Assembly (NCBI RefSeq): GCF_023573145.1
Contig: NZ_CP097636.1
Location: forward strand, 2,232,001-2,296,000
Reading direction: 5' to 3'
Length of the DNA: 64,000 nucleotides
Source: Aquincola tertiaricarbonis
Lineage (GTDB): Bacteria; Pseudomonadota; Gammaproteobacteria; Burkholderiales; Burkholderiaceae_C
Position numbers and translations under genes: made by a program. Shown in pieces: positions 25,401 to 34,077 of the stretch (the first letter of the stretch is position 1; each line of letters begins with the position of its first letter). Below the pieces are notes generated by a model. That model searched no databases. It saw only the letters and a list, made by a program, of their open reading frames with translations, and had not been told where the DNA came from.

Positions 25401-25655
25401 ATGTCCAACCTCATCCCGCTGCGCGGCTGCACCGACGACTGCGCCCAGGGCCGCCGGCCCTGCCAGTGCGGCATCGGCGCGCTGACGGAAGCTGATCTTG
25501 ATCGGCATATCGCCGAGCGCTATGGCTGCCCGACAACTCGGCGCTTCCCGCGCTCGCTGTCCGAGGCCTTCCCGGACGAGCGCGCCAGCGCCGGCAGCCG
25601 CCACAAGCCCGGGCTGCTCGCCCGCCTGTTCGCCTTCTCGTGGAGCAAGCCGTGA
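25401..25655 (+). CDS. Hypothetical phage protein (84 aa)
   Basis: Starts MSNLIPLRGCTDDCAQGRRP and has four Cys in the first 25 residues (CTDDC and CQC), suggesting a small metal-binding module, then a basic C-terminus ending LLARLFAFSWSKP. It overlaps the ERF gene start. Function unknown. Confidence 0.6.
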   Translation: MSNLIPLRGCTDDCAQGRRPCQCGIGALTEADLDRHIAERYGCPTTRRFPRSLSEAFPDERASAGSRHKPGLLARLFAFSWSKP

Positions 25656-26458
25656 ATCAAGTCATGGAACGGTCCGATGTAACCGCCATCGCTCATGTGG
25701 ACGAGCGCCCTCGCGCTTTGGCTGTACAGCACTCACCATCATCGGTCGACGCGGGCTTCGCGCTTGTGCAGGCCGCAGTGGCCCGCGGCGCCAGCATGGA
25801 CGAGCTGACCAAGCTCATGGAGCTACGCGCCAAGTTGCGAGCAGAGGCCGCTGAAGAAGCGTTCGTCGGTGCAATGGCGTCCTTCAAGGCGGAGCCGCTG
25901 GTCATTGTCAAACGCAAGTCCGTCGGCTACGAGACGAAGGATGGCGACTGGGTGGGCTACCAACACGCCGAGCTGTCTGACGTCACAGCAGTGGTGTGCC
26001 CGGCAATGGGTAAGCACGGCCTGAGCCACCGGTGGGACGTTCAGCAGGCCGGCGACGTGATCACCGTGACCTGCATCGTCACGCACCGCTCCGGGCATTC
26101 GATCACCGTTTCGATGAACGGGCGGCCGGACAACTCGGGCAAGAAGAACGCCATTCAGCAGATCGCTTCCACGGTCAGCTACCTGCAGCGCTACACGCTG
26201 ATGGCGGCCACCGGCACGGCTGCTGGCGGCATGGACGACGACGGCCGCGGCGCGGGCGAACCCGGCATCGGTGCCACCCCTGCACCGCCGCCGGCCGCCG
26301 CGTCCGACTACCCCGACGACAAGTTCCAGCAATACCTGCCCGACTGGCGCGCTTCGATCAAGGCCGGCAAGACGACCGCGGACAAGGTCATCGCGAAGGT
26401 TGAAAGCAAGGCCCGGCTTTCTGATGAGCAGAAGGCCCAAATCCGTCAGGCGGCCTGA
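25652..26458 (+). CDS. ERF-family single-strand annealing recombinase
   Basis: 268 residues from GTG 25652, which overlaps the preceding stop (GTGA) and has GGAG six bases upstream; ATG 25664 and GTG 25640 are alternatives. The ERF core is clear: VGYQHAELSDVTAVVCPAMG, RSGHSITVSMNGRPDNSGKK, and IQQIASTVSYLQRYTLMAAT. Such proteins anneal complementary single strands in phage recombination. It is followed by a YqaJ exonuclease, its usual partner. The Ala/Pro-rich linker and C-terminal helical tail are typical. Confidence 0.92.
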   Translation: MNQVMERSDVTAIAHVDERPRALAVQHSPSSVDAGFALVQAAVARGASMDELTKLMELRAKLRAEAAEEAFVGAMASFKAEPLVIVKRKSVGYETKDGDWVGYQHAELSDVTAVVCPAMGKHGLSHRWDVQQAGDVITVTCIVTHRSGHSITVSMNGRPDNSGKKNAIQQIASTVSYLQRYTLMAATGTAAGGMDDDGRGAGEPGIGATPAPPPAAASDYPDDKFQQYLPDWRASIKAGKTTADKVIAKVESKARLSDEQKAQIRQAA

Positions 26459-26482
26459 CCGCCAACAGCACGAAAGCACGAC

Positions 26483-28180
26483 ATGCACACGCTCAATCTG
26501 ATTCAGGGCACGCCTGAATGGCACGCCCATCGCGCTACCCACGACAACGCCAGCGACGCGCCGGCCATGATGGGCTGCTCGCCCTACAAGACCCGCCAGC
26601 AGCTGCTGCACCAGCGGGCGATGGGCTTGTCCGACGAAGTCGACGCGCGCACACAAGCGCTGTTCGACGAGGGCCACCGCACCGAGGCCCTGGCCCGCTC
26701 GCTTGCGGAGCAGATCATTGGCGCCGAGCTCTACCCCTGCACAGGCACCGATGGCAATGGGCTGTCGGCCAGCTTCGATGGCCTGACGATGCTCGAGGAC
26801 ACCGGCTACGAGCACAAGATGCTCAACGCTCGGCTGCGCGAAGCGATGCACGAGGGCTGCACCGGCGAGTCCCTGCCGCTCGACTACCAGGTGCAGTGCG
26901 AACAGCAGTGCATGGTTGCCGAGTCGTGCGATCGCATCCTGTTCTTGGCCTCGAAGTGGGACGGCGACCGCTTGGTCGAAGAGCGGCACTGCTGGTACTA
27001 CCCAAACCCGGAACTCGCCGCGCAGATCCGTGCCGGCTGGGCGCAGTTCCATGCTGACCTCGCAGCCTACGTGCCGCCCGAAGTCGCGCCGCCGGCACCG
27101 ACAGGTCGCGCCCCGGAGACCCTGCCCGCCCTGCGCATCGAAGTCACCGGCACCGTGACCGCCAGCAACCTGGACGCCTTCAAGCAGCACGCGCTGAGCG
27201 TTTTCAAGGGCATCAACCGCGAGCTGAAGACCGACAACGACTTCGCCGACGCAGAGAAGACGGTGAAGTGGTGCGGCGACGTGGAAGAGCGTCTGGCCGC
27301 GGCCAAGCAGCACGCGCTGAGCCAGACCGAAAGCATCGACGCTCTGTTTCGCACCATCGACGACATCAGCGCCGAGGCTCGCCGCGTGCGGCTGGACCTG
27401 GACAGGCTGGTCAAGGCCCGCAAGGAAGAGATCCGCGGCGAAATCGTGGCCGAAGGCGTCACCGCCCTGCGCGCCCACATCGACAGCCTGAACACCCGCC
27501 TCGGCCAGCCCTACATGCCGACCATCGCTGCCGACTTTGGCGCCGCGATCAAGGGCAAGAAGAACATCGACAGCATGCGCGATGCCGTGGCGACGACCCT
27601 GGCGAACGCGAAGATCGAGGCCAACCGGATCGCCGACACCATCGACGCGAACCTGAAGGCCATCACCGCAGCCGGCGCGCCGCACCTGTTCAACGACTTG
27701 CGCACGCTGGTGCTGAAGCAGGCCGACGACCTGGCCGCCGTGATCGCCCAGCGCCTGGCGGCCGAGCAGCAGCGGCAGGAGGCCGAACGCGAACGCATCC
27801 GCCAGCAGGAAGCGGCCCGGGTCGAGCGCGAGCACCAGGCGCAGCTGCAGCGTGAGCGCGCCGCAGCAGAGGCCGCAGCCAAGGCCGCCGCGCCAGCGCC
27901 GGCACCCGAACCCGTCGCCGCCCTGGCCGTGGCCCCGGCCGTCGCCCGCGCATCGGTCCCGCTGCCGCCGGCACCGGCCGCCAATGAAGCACCCACCCTC
28001 AAGCTGGGCCAGATCAACGAGCGCCTGGGCTTCATGGTCGGCGTGGACCTGCTGGCCCGCCTGGGTTTTCCTGCGACCGCGCAAGGTGCGTCGCGGTTGT
28101 ACCGCGAGAGCGATTTCCCCCGCATCTGCGCCGCGCTGGCAGCGCACGTGCAGAAGGTGTGCATGGCGGAGGCCGCGTGA
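26483..28180 (+). CDS. YqaJ-type phage exonuclease with C-terminal extension
   Basis: 565 residues. N-terminal PD-(D/E)XK nuclease of the YqaJ family: the start QGTPEWHAHR, then FDEGHRTEAL, the Asp in SASFDGLTML, the E-x-K in GYEHKML, and the Gln motif in PLDYQVQCEQQCMV. From about residue 215 a DUF1351-like helical domain follows, then a long Glu/Arg/Ala coiled coil (440-480), a Pro/Ala linker and a small C-terminal domain. With the ERF protein it would form a 5'-3' resection and annealing pair. The start follows the ERF stop by 24 bp. Confidence 0.9.
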   Translation: MHTLNLIQGTPEWHAHRATHDNASDAPAMMGCSPYKTRQQLLHQRAMGLSDEVDARTQALFDEGHRTEALARSLAEQIIGAELYPCTGTDGNGLSASFDGLTMLEDTGYEHKMLNARLREAMHEGCTGESLPLDYQVQCEQQCMVAESCDRILFLASKWDGDRLVEERHCWYYPNPELAAQIRAGWAQFHADLAAYVPPEVAPPAPTGRAPETLPALRIEVTGTVTASNLDAFKQHALSVFKGINRELKTDNDFADAEKTVKWCGDVEERLAAAKQHALSQTESIDALFRTIDDISAEARRVRLDLDRLVKARKEEIRGEIVAEGVTALRAHIDSLNTRLGQPYMPTIAADFGAAIKGKKNIDSMRDAVATTLANAKIEANRIADTIDANLKAITAAGAPHLFNDLRTLVLKQADDLAAVIAQRLAAEQQRQEAERERIRQQEAARVEREHQAQLQRERAAAEAAAKAAAPAPAPEPVAALAVAPAVARASVPLPPAPAANEAPTLKLGQINERLGFMVGVDLLARLGFPATAQGASRLYRESDFPRICAALAAHVQKVCMAEAA

Positions 28181-28626
28181 TGGCCGCCCGCAAGACCACT
28201 CAACCGCTCAACGACGGTCAGCTGATGATCGTGGAGATCCTGCGCAGCAAGCCGGCCGGCATGACGGCCACCGAGCTTGCGGCGGTGCTAGGCACCACGC
28301 AGCGCCGCATGTCCCTGCGCCTCTACAACCTGCAGCAGCGCGGAGAAGTTGCGCTGGCCGGCTGGCGCAACTGCTACGCCTGGTGCGTGCCGGCGCACAA
28401 GGCCACGGCTGAAGCGGCTTCCAAGGCCCGGGCAGAAGCATCGGCCAAGGCCAAGGCTGAAGCGGCCCGCCTTGCCGCCGCCGGAAAGCAGCGCTCAGCC
28501 GATACCGACGAGACGCCAGACGACCCGCTCCTGTTCAAGCGCCCGGCCATCGTGCCGGCCAACACCGCACCGCGCATCGAGACGCGCGGGGTTCCTTCCG
28601 TGTTCGACCTGGCGCACTACGCCTGA
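28180..28626 (+). CDS. Winged-helix DNA-binding phage protein
   Basis: 148 residues. QLMIVEILRSKPAGMTATEL and AAVLGTTQRRMSLRLYNLQQ form a clear helix-turn-helix with wing (RGEVALAGWRNCYAWCV). An Ala/Lys-rich helical linker and a disordered tail follow. ATG 28180 overlaps the exonuclease stop (TGATG). It could regulate early genes; it is not a CI-type repressor because it lacks the S24 peptidase half. Confidence 0.7.
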   Translation: MAARKTTQPLNDGQLMIVEILRSKPAGMTATELAAVLGTTQRRMSLRLYNLQQRGEVALAGWRNCYAWCVPAHKATAEAASKARAEASAKAKAEAARLAAAGKQRSADTDETPDDPLLFKRPAIVPANTAPRIETRGVPSVFDLAHYA

Positions 28627-28635
28627 AGGACTGAC

Positions 28636-30090
28636 ATGACCCCCACTACCGCGCTGCAAGCGCTGATCGAGATAAGCAAGATCGCCAGGCACCCGGAATA
28701 CGACTGGCCGCTGGATCTGGCTCGCGAGGTTGACGCCATCATCGCCCGCGCAGCCCTCTCCGCTCCCGCACAAGATGCGCAAGCCGACCTGATCGGAGAC
28801 TGCATTGCAAGTGAGTGCGCCGCCCGCACCCAGCCCGCCCCGGTCGCACAAGATGCGCAAGCCGAGCCTGCGAAGGCGGCGACCGAGCACGACATCCGCT
28901 CCACAGGCGTCAGCCCGCACAACGGCGAGCACTGGTACAAGTGCGTCAAGTGCAACGCTTCAGACTGGATCGCCAGCTACGGCACGCTGGATCAGCTCTG
29001 CTTCTTCAGCAGTCCCTGCGCTGGCCGCACCCAGCCCGCCACCCCTGCACCGGTAATCGTGGCTGACGACGCAGACCCAGACGCCATGAACAAACGTCAC
29101 GGCGAGAGCTACGGTGTTGATTGGGTGTACCCAGAACGAAAGACCCACGCCGCCCGCACCCAGCCCGCCACCCCTGCCGCGCAGGATGCAGCAGCCACGG
29201 TGCCGTGGAGCCAATCCGACGCCGACGCATGGGCTGAGCGCCATGGCTTGAACATCCATGGCGGCGCGCTGTTCTCTGCGTTTGAAGACGCGGCCACTTT
29301 GTACCTGACGCGCACCGCGACCCCTCCCGCACCCACTGCAGCGCAGCCGGTACCGGAGCACGTTCAAGCCGTCATCGATGCAGCCGGGGAGTGGTCAACC
29401 GAACGCTGCCCGAGGGACTGGGCAGAAGCCGATCTGCTGAAGGCCGTGGCTACGCTGGAAGGTGACTGGCCTGGGTGCGAGGGCTGTGACTTTGAATGCG
29501 GAGAACCGTGCACTCCCGCAACTGTGGCCGAGCAGCACGCGGCCATTGACGCTGCGCTGGCGCAGTACGAGGCCGATTGGGCGGCGGACAACAAAGCCAA
29601 GAACGAACGGATGTTGAAGGTCCTCAACGCCAACCGCGCCGCACCCACTGCAGCGGCCACGGTGCCGGCCTGGCAGCTGGAGCGCATGCGCCACATCGCC
29701 AACGAGTGGGCAGACATGGCAACGAACGGCCCGCAGTGGCTCAAGAACATCCGCGACGGGATCAGCACGGTTCCCGAGGCGCTGGAGGCTCTTGAAAAGG
29801 ACTATGCGCATTGCCGTGCTGTGAACGACGCGCCTGGCCTGTACGGCGCCGCCACCCCACCGGCAGCACCGCAGGCAGCACAGCCCGCGGGGATGGTGCC
29901 GCTGACCGAGATTGCAGGAGAGCTTCTCTTTGCACTCGATGAAATCGAGAAGGAGAAGTCGGACTACATGCTTCGCAAAAAGCTGGGCGATCCCAGCCGC
30001 GAGAGCACAAACATGGCCGCTCGCGCTGCCATCGCCAAAGCCCGGGCTGCCGGCATCACCCCTGCCGCCACCAAGGAGCAGAGCAAGTGA
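28636..30090 (+). CDS. Modular early phage protein with repeated Ala/Pro linkers (484 aa)
   Basis: No single known fold. Four or five short modules are joined by near-identical linkers (AARTQPATPA, twice nearly exact, plus AARTQPAPVA and CAGRTQPATPA; APAQDAQ and PVAQDAQ). One module has YKCVKCNASDW (CxxC) and another has GCEGCDFECGEPC, so zinc binding is likely in places. Such beads-on-a-string proteins are common in early regions of siphophages and evolve by shuffling at the linkers. Function unknown. Start ATG 28636 lies 9 bp after the previous stop. Confidence 0.7.
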   Translation: MTPTTALQALIEISKIARHPEYDWPLDLAREVDAIIARAALSAPAQDAQADLIGDCIASECAARTQPAPVAQDAQAEPAKAATEHDIRSTGVSPHNGEHWYKCVKCNASDWIASYGTLDQLCFFSSPCAGRTQPATPAPVIVADDADPDAMNKRHGESYGVDWVYPERKTHAARTQPATPAAQDAAATVPWSQSDADAWAERHGLNIHGGALFSAFEDAATLYLTRTATPPAPTAAQPVPEHVQAVIDAAGEWSTERCPRDWAEADLLKAVATLEGDWPGCEGCDFECGEPCTPATVAEQHAAIDAALAQYEADWAADNKAKNERMLKVLNANRAAPTAAATVPAWQLERMRHIANEWADMATNGPQWLKNIRDGISTVPEALEALEKDYAHCRAVNDAPGLYGAATPPAAPQAAQPAGMVPLTEIAGELLFALDEIEKEKSDYMLRKKLGDPSRESTNMAARAAIAKARAAGITPAATKEQSK

Positions 30091-30797
30091 GCGAGCCCAA
30101 GCATGTTGTTGGGCTCTCCGGCGGCAAAGACAGCACCGCGCTGGCGTTGTGGCTGGTAGAGAACGAGCCGCGGGAATACGAGTTCATCTGCAACCGCACC
30201 GGAAATGAGCTGCCAGAGATGCTCGCGCACTGGGATCGGCTTGAGCGGGTGCTTGGACAGCCGATCAAGCCCGTAACGCACACGGCCGACCTGATCGAGC
30301 TGTGCGAACAGATGAACATGCTGCCCAACTTCCGCATGCGTTGGTGCACACGCATCCTCAAGGTTGAGCCGACGATTGCCTACATGGAGTCGCTGCCCGA
30401 CAACTCGACCCTGTACGTCGGCCTGCGGGCCGATGAGGAAATCAGGCGCGGCATCTACGGCGAGGACATGCTGATCCGCTTCCCGCTGCGTGAGCAAGGC
30501 TGGACCGAGGCCGACGTGTGGCGTTACCTGGCGAAGATGGGGGTCACGATTCCAGCGCGCACCGATTGCGCTCTGTGCCCATATCAGCGGCTGGACGAGT
30601 GGCATGCGCTGTGGAGTCAGCACCCGGAACGGTGGGCAGAGGGCGTCCGCCTGGAAAAAGCGACGGGGCACACGTTCCGCTCGGAAGGCCGCGGCACATG
30701 GCCCGCGTCAATGGAAGCGCTGGGCGCCGAATTCGCCAGTGGACGACCACTTCGCAAATCCAGCCGCGGCACGACGTGTCGAGTGTGCAGCCTGTGA
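30087..30797 (+). CDS. PAPS-reductase-like PP-loop ATPase, phage type
   Basis: 236 residues from GTG 30087, which overlaps the preceding stop (GTGA). The PP-loop LSGGKDSTALALW (residues 10-22) binds ATP. The family pattern continues with FRMRWCTRILKVEP, YVGLRADEEIRRG and FPLREQGWTEADVWRYL. Two CxxC pairs occur late (DCALCPYQ and TCRVCSL at the very end), so a metal or Fe-S site is possible. Phage members have been linked to sulfur metabolism or nucleic-acid thiolation, but the substrate is not known. The other dnd or tRNA-thiolation genes are absent here. Confidence 0.85.
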   Translation: MSEPKHVVGLSGGKDSTALALWLVENEPREYEFICNRTGNELPEMLAHWDRLERVLGQPIKPVTHTADLIELCEQMNMLPNFRMRWCTRILKVEPTIAYMESLPDNSTLYVGLRADEEIRRGIYGEDMLIRFPLREQGWTEADVWRYLAKMGVTIPARTDCALCPYQRLDEWHALWSQHPERWAEGVRLEKATGHTFRSEGRGTWPASMEALGAEFASGRPLRKSSRGTTCRVCSL

Positions 30798-30820
30798 CCG
30801 CCCAACATTTGGAGCCCCGC

Positions 30821-31630
30821 ATGACCACCACCCCAACCGAGATGCTGCTGACCGACGATGAGCTTCTCGCCTGCCTGGTCGAGGCCTCCTGCATCGGCAC
30901 CGTGAAGATGAGCTTCGAGATCGGCCCGTACTACATCGACCGTCCGACCATCAACGCAACGCTGTTGGCCGAAGCGCTGCAGCGCGCACTGCTGGCGCGG
31001 CTCAGTGAGCAGCAGCAGCCTGTGGCGTGGCGCGTGCGGTGGCGCGACGCGCCGCCCGAGTACTGGACCATGTTCCCGCGTGAGCCAGTGGAGGCGCTGG
31101 CCGACCCGAAGCGCGAGACGCAACCGCTCTACGCCGCCCCTGTCCCCACCCCTGCAGCGCAGGCTGCGCAAGCAGTGCCGGCCGAGATCATGGCGATCTG
31201 CCACAGGCTGCACACGCAGGACAACCGGATCACCGACAACCCTCTGTTCGCGGTGCAAGAGAGGCGCGAGATTGCGGGCCTTGACGACGGCTACGCTGAC
31301 GCGTGGGCCTGGGTGAACGACGACTGCGAAGAGATCACGGATCCGGACGAGGTTGCGCGCCTGGAAGCCGCTCATGCAAACGGCGACGACACGCCTGGCG
31401 CACGTCGGGTCGGCATGACGCACCGGTGGGAGTTCGTCACCGGGTGTCTAACCGAGCAAGGCTGCAAGGACTACATCAAGGCCAACGGGCACAACCTGCA
31501 CTCGCCGCGCATCTACGCCTACGGCTCGTACCGCAATGCTGAGTTCATCGCTCTGCGCAAGTGGCTGAAGTCGCTGGCAGCACCCACCCCCACGGGAGCG
31601 GGTGACGACCATGGAGGCGGCCATGCGTGA
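30821..31630 (+). CDS. Modular early phage protein (269 aa)
   Basis: Start ATG 30821 (MTTTPTEMLLTDDELLACLV). Module one is helical. The middle QQPVAWRVRWRDAPPEYWTM up to ETQPLYAAP is a motif common in composite phage proteins. An Ala/Pro linker (VPTPAAQAAQAVPAEI) resembles those of the 28636-30090 gene. The C-terminal module includes THRWEFVTGCLTEQGCKDYI. Function unknown. Confidence 0.68.
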   Translation: MTTTPTEMLLTDDELLACLVEASCIGTVKMSFEIGPYYIDRPTINATLLAEALQRALLARLSEQQQPVAWRVRWRDAPPEYWTMFPREPVEALADPKRETQPLYAAPVPTPAAQAAQAVPAEIMAICHRLHTQDNRITDNPLFAVQERREIAGLDDGYADAWAWVNDDCEEITDPDEVARLEAAHANGDDTPGARRVGMTHRWEFVTGCLTEQGCKDYIKANGHNLHSPRIYAYGSYRNAEFIALRKWLKSLAAPTPTGAGDDHGGGHA

Positions 31631-31865
31631 GCTTCCGAAGTGGGGCACAGCTCCGATCCGCTGCGGCCGGATGAAGTGCAAGTGGCGCGGCTTCGAAACC
31701 GATCTGGCGCAGCGTGCTGGTTCACTGGGTGGCATCACCTGCACGACCAGCGTTTGCCCGGCTTGCGGCTGTGACAGCTACATGCACATGACCGAGCGCG
31801 AGGTGAAGGCCTGGGAGCGGTCCAAGGCAGCGCACGCAGGCGAGCGCAAGGAGCCAGCAGCGTGA
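31623..31865 (+). CDS. Zinc-ribbon-like phage protein (80 aa)
   Basis: ATG 31623 has GGAGG five bases upstream, deciding the start over the earlier in-frame ATG codons. It overlaps the preceding gene by 8 bp. Cys pattern: CGRMKC near residue 14 and CPACGC near 46, a likely zinc ribbon. The C-terminus is charged. Function unknown. Confidence 0.65.
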   Translation: MRELPKWGTAPIRCGRMKCKWRGFETDLAQRAGSLGGITCTTSVCPACGCDSYMHMTEREVKAWERSKAAHAGERKEPAA

Positions 31866-32077
31866 GCAGCATGCGGCTTTCGCAGTTCTGGCGCTGGTTC
31901 ACGGCCCCGGCGATGCCGTGGCTGAAGCGCAGCAACGGCCGGCGCCAGTGCCTGATCTGCGGCCAGAAGCACCGACCAGTGCCCTACGGCTGGCGCGTCA
32001 TCGGCCGCATCGAATGGCGCCAGTGCAAGTGCCACCAATCAGCCCTGCCCCGCGCGGGCATCAAGGAGCAATCATGA
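31862..32077 (+). CDS. Small basic Cys-rich phage protein (71 aa)
   Basis: GTG 31862 overlaps the preceding stop. CLICGQKH and CKCH give a Cys/His set for one metal ion in a very basic protein (many Arg and Lys), so nucleic-acid binding is possible. Function unknown. Confidence 0.55.
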   Translation: MSSMRLSQFWRWFTAPAMPWLKRSNGRRQCLICGQKHRPVPYGWRVIGRIEWRQCKCHQSALPRAGIKEQS

Positions 32078-32337
32078 GCGACAGCTGGACAGACATCAGC
32101 GCCGCTTGGCTGCAGGAGCAGATCAAGGCTCACCCTGAGATGAGCCGCGAGGAACTGCGCAAGTGGTGCTCGAAGAACTACCCCTTCCACCAGCGCAGCG
32201 GCTGGGCCTACAAGGCCTGGCTCAAGGCCCTGCGCGCCTACTTCAATCCGCAGGCCGTGCCCCAGAAGCGCGCCGGCCGCATCGAACCATCCGCCGCCGA
32301 GCTTGAGGCCCGCGGTCAACAGAGGCTACTGCCATGA
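32074..32337 (+). CDS. Hypothetical phage protein (87 aa)
   Basis: ATG 32074 overlaps the preceding stop (ATGA). SDSWTDISAAWLQEQIKAHP and MSREELRKWCSKNYPFHQRS suggest a small helical, basic domain. WAYKAWLKALRAYF follows. Similar short proteins occur in phage early regions. Function unknown. Confidence 0.6.
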   Translation: MSDSWTDISAAWLQEQIKAHPEMSREELRKWCSKNYPFHQRSGWAYKAWLKALRAYFNPQAVPQKRAGRIEPSAAELEARGQQRLLP

Positions 32338-32846
32338 GCGACACCCCCGCACAGGCAGCGGCACGGCTGCTGTCGCTGGCCAAAGATGCGCCGGCCGGGC
32401 CTTACACGCTGGACGCGGGTGATGGCCCGTGGGCGAGTCAGGCGTATGTACGTGCGCCCTCATGGGGCGTTGTGGCCCGCACGGGCCTTGACGCCACGCT
32501 ACCCCACTGGGATGGACCGCAGCGAGCCGTGGCGGCCCTGTTCGCCGCCTGCGATCCGCAGACCATCACCATGATCTGCCAGGCCCTCGCCCATCAGGCG
32601 CAGGAGCTGGATGCGCTGCGGGCTGAACTGCGCTGGAACGACGTGCGCACCGATGGATTCCCGCCCTGCGATGGCACAACGGTGTTCGACGGCATCAACA
32701 GCAACGGCCACCCGGGCGTGTTCAACGTGTGTTCTGGCGGCGACTGCCAAATGATCACCGCTGAAAGCTACGAGCTGGTCATGGGTGGCCTGCGGTACTG
32801 GCGTCGGCGCGTCGGGCCGGCCATTGAAGGAGAAGGCAATGTCTGA
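32334..32846 (+). CDS. Hypothetical phage protein (170 aa)
   Basis: ATG 32334 overlaps the preceding stop. PAQAAARLLSLAKDAPAGPY at the N-terminus, AVAALFAACDPQTITMICQA as a helical centre, then a Gly/Cys-containing C-terminal part (FDGINSNGHPGVFNVCSGGD). This layout recurs in phage early proteins of unknown role. Confidence 0.6.
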   Translation: MSDTPAQAAARLLSLAKDAPAGPYTLDAGDGPWASQAYVRAPSWGVVARTGLDATLPHWDGPQRAVAALFAACDPQTITMICQALAHQAQELDALRAELRWNDVRTDGFPPCDGTTVFDGINSNGHPGVFNVCSGGDCQMITAESYELVMGGLRYWRRRVGPAIEGEGNV

Positions 32847-33249
32847 CCTGATGGCAGAACGCGCTGCGCTGCTGCGCCAAGTGGCCGAGCTGCAAGCCGA
32901 AGTGGCCCGCCTGCAGGCCGCAATGGCGGTGCCGGATGATGTGCCCGACCATGATTGGGGCTCGCTGGACGGCGCTGTGGCGTGGCACCTCATCGACCGG
33001 CACGCAGAGGGCTGGGCCGACATCGGGCGCCAGATGGATCTGTGGCTGGCCGCGCGCTCTGCGGCTGCGGTAGCCGAGCTGCAGGCGCAGGTAGAGGCGC
33101 TGCGGGCTGATGCGGAGCGCTACCGCTGGCTGCGCCGCTGGAAGGGTCAAGAGCACGAGCCTCCGTTCACCGTGTGCCACGAAGTTGACGGAACGCTGTG
33201 GGGAGGCGATCTAGACGCCGCCATTGATGCCGCCCGCAAGGAAGGATGA
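32839..33249 (+). CDS. Coiled-coil phage protein (136 aa)
   Basis: ATG 32839 overlaps the previous gene by 8 bp. Residues 5-32 (RAALLRQVAELQAEVARLQA) and about 68-90 (AVAELQAQVEALRADAERYR) form heptad-like coiled coils. The segment AERYRWLRRWKGQ is common in phage composite proteins. Function unknown. Confidence 0.6.
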   Translation: MSDLMAERAALLRQVAELQAEVARLQAAMAVPDDVPDHDWGSLDGAVAWHLIDRHAEGWADIGRQMDLWLAARSAAAVAELQAQVEALRADAERYRWLRRWKGQEHEPPFTVCHEVDGTLWGGDLDAAIDAARKEG

Positions 33250-33250
33250 C

Positions 33251-33532
33251 ATGACCGACATCGAACTCAAGAGCGCCACCGTGGTGCACGTGTTTCCCAT
33301 GCGCGTGTGGGTGGAAGCGGACCTGTTGGGAGCCAAGCATGTGGTCTGCCAGCACGAAGGCGAATCGCCTTTCACCTACGCGACCTTTAACTACGACTGG
33401 CGCTACACCAGCAACGCTGGCGTGCTGGATCAGGCTATGAAGGTTGCGCGCTCCCTCGGCGCTCAGGACCCGATTGAGGTGCGTGATCGAGCACTGTTCC
33501 CGGCTGTCAGCCAGCAAGAGCAAGGGGAGTGA
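33251..33532 (+). CDS. Hypothetical phage protein (93 aa)
   Basis: ATG 33251 lies 1 bp after the previous stop. MTDIELKSATVVHVFPMRVW then several aromatic residues (FTYATFNYDWRY), suggesting a small beta-rich fold. No family recognised. Confidence 0.55.
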   Translation: MTDIELKSATVVHVFPMRVWVEADLLGAKHVVCQHEGESPFTYATFNYDWRYTSNAGVLDQAMKVARSLGAQDPIEVRDRALFPAVSQQEQGE

Positions 33533-33533
33533 G

Positions 33534-33713
33534 ATGCGACACATCGGCGGAATTCTTCTGTTCGGCAGCGCTTGCCTGTGCGTCATCGGTGGCGTGATCG
33601 CGCTGGTCGAGTTCTTCAAGACCGGCAGCACCTCGCTTTTCGCGTTCGGCGTTGCCATGTGCCTCAGCGGCGGGTCGTCGCTGACGGTGGCGGCCAACCT
33701 GGTGGCGGACTGA
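33534..33713 (+). CDS. Small two-span phage membrane protein (59 aa)
   Basis: ATG 33534, 1 bp after the preceding stop. Two hydrophobic helices (GGILLFGSACLCVIGGVIAL and LFAFGVAMCLSGGSSLTVAA) separated by FFKTGST. Function unknown. Confidence 0.55.
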   Translation: MRHIGGILLFGSACLCVIGGVIALVEFFKTGSTSLFAFGVAMCLSGGSSLTVAANLVAD

Positions 33714-33715
33714 CA

Positions 33716-33859
33716 ATGGCCCGCCGACGTGACATCAGAGAGCAGCGCCGCGAGCACCAGGAACAGCGCTGGCAGCAGGAGCGCGACGAGGACCTGCGCG
33801 ATGACGACGTGCCCGAGCAAGACGACGAGCCGGCATCGTGGGAAAGGAGCATGCAGTGA
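33716..33859 (+). CDS. Highly charged small phage protein (47 aa)
   Basis: MARRRDIREQRREHQEQRWQ then an acidic part (DEDLRDDDVPEQDDEP). A basic helix followed by an acidic tail. ATG 33716 lies 2 bp after the previous stop and the end overlaps the DUF4224 gene. Function unknown. Confidence 0.45.
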   Translation: MARRRDIREQRREHQEQRWQQERDEDLRDDDVPEQDDEPASWERSMQ

Positions 33860-34077
33860 GCGACAGCATCACGCTGACGGAACAAGAGCTGGTGACGCTC
33901 ACCGGCTACAAGGTGGCCTCCAAGCAGCTGCGCGAGCTGCACCGGGCCGGCTTCGCGCGGGCGCGCATCGGCTCAACTGGCCGTGTGGTGCTGGAGCGCG
34001 ACCACTACCGCGCCGTGTGCGCCGGCCAGGCGCAGGCCGAGCGCCCGCGAGTCCGACCAGTGCTTCGCGCAGCATGA
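33856..34077 (+). CDS. DUF4224-like protein, integrase partner
   Basis: 73 residues from GTG 33856, overlapping the previous stop. ITLTEQELVTLTGYKVASKQ and LRELHRAGFARARIGSTGRV are the DUF4224 pattern, regularly found just upstream of phage integrases and likely a small DNA-binding or excisionase-like helper. Its stop overlaps the integrase start (ATGA). Confidence 0.75.
   Translation: MSDSITLTEQELVTLTGYKVASKQLRELHRAGFARARIGSTGRVVLERDHYRAVCAGQAQAERPRVRPVLRAA

Noticed and set aside
28636..30090. CRISPR-like repeats suggested by the recurring short sequences
   Set aside because: The repeats are in frame inside a coding sequence, irregularly spaced and encode Ala/Pro linkers.
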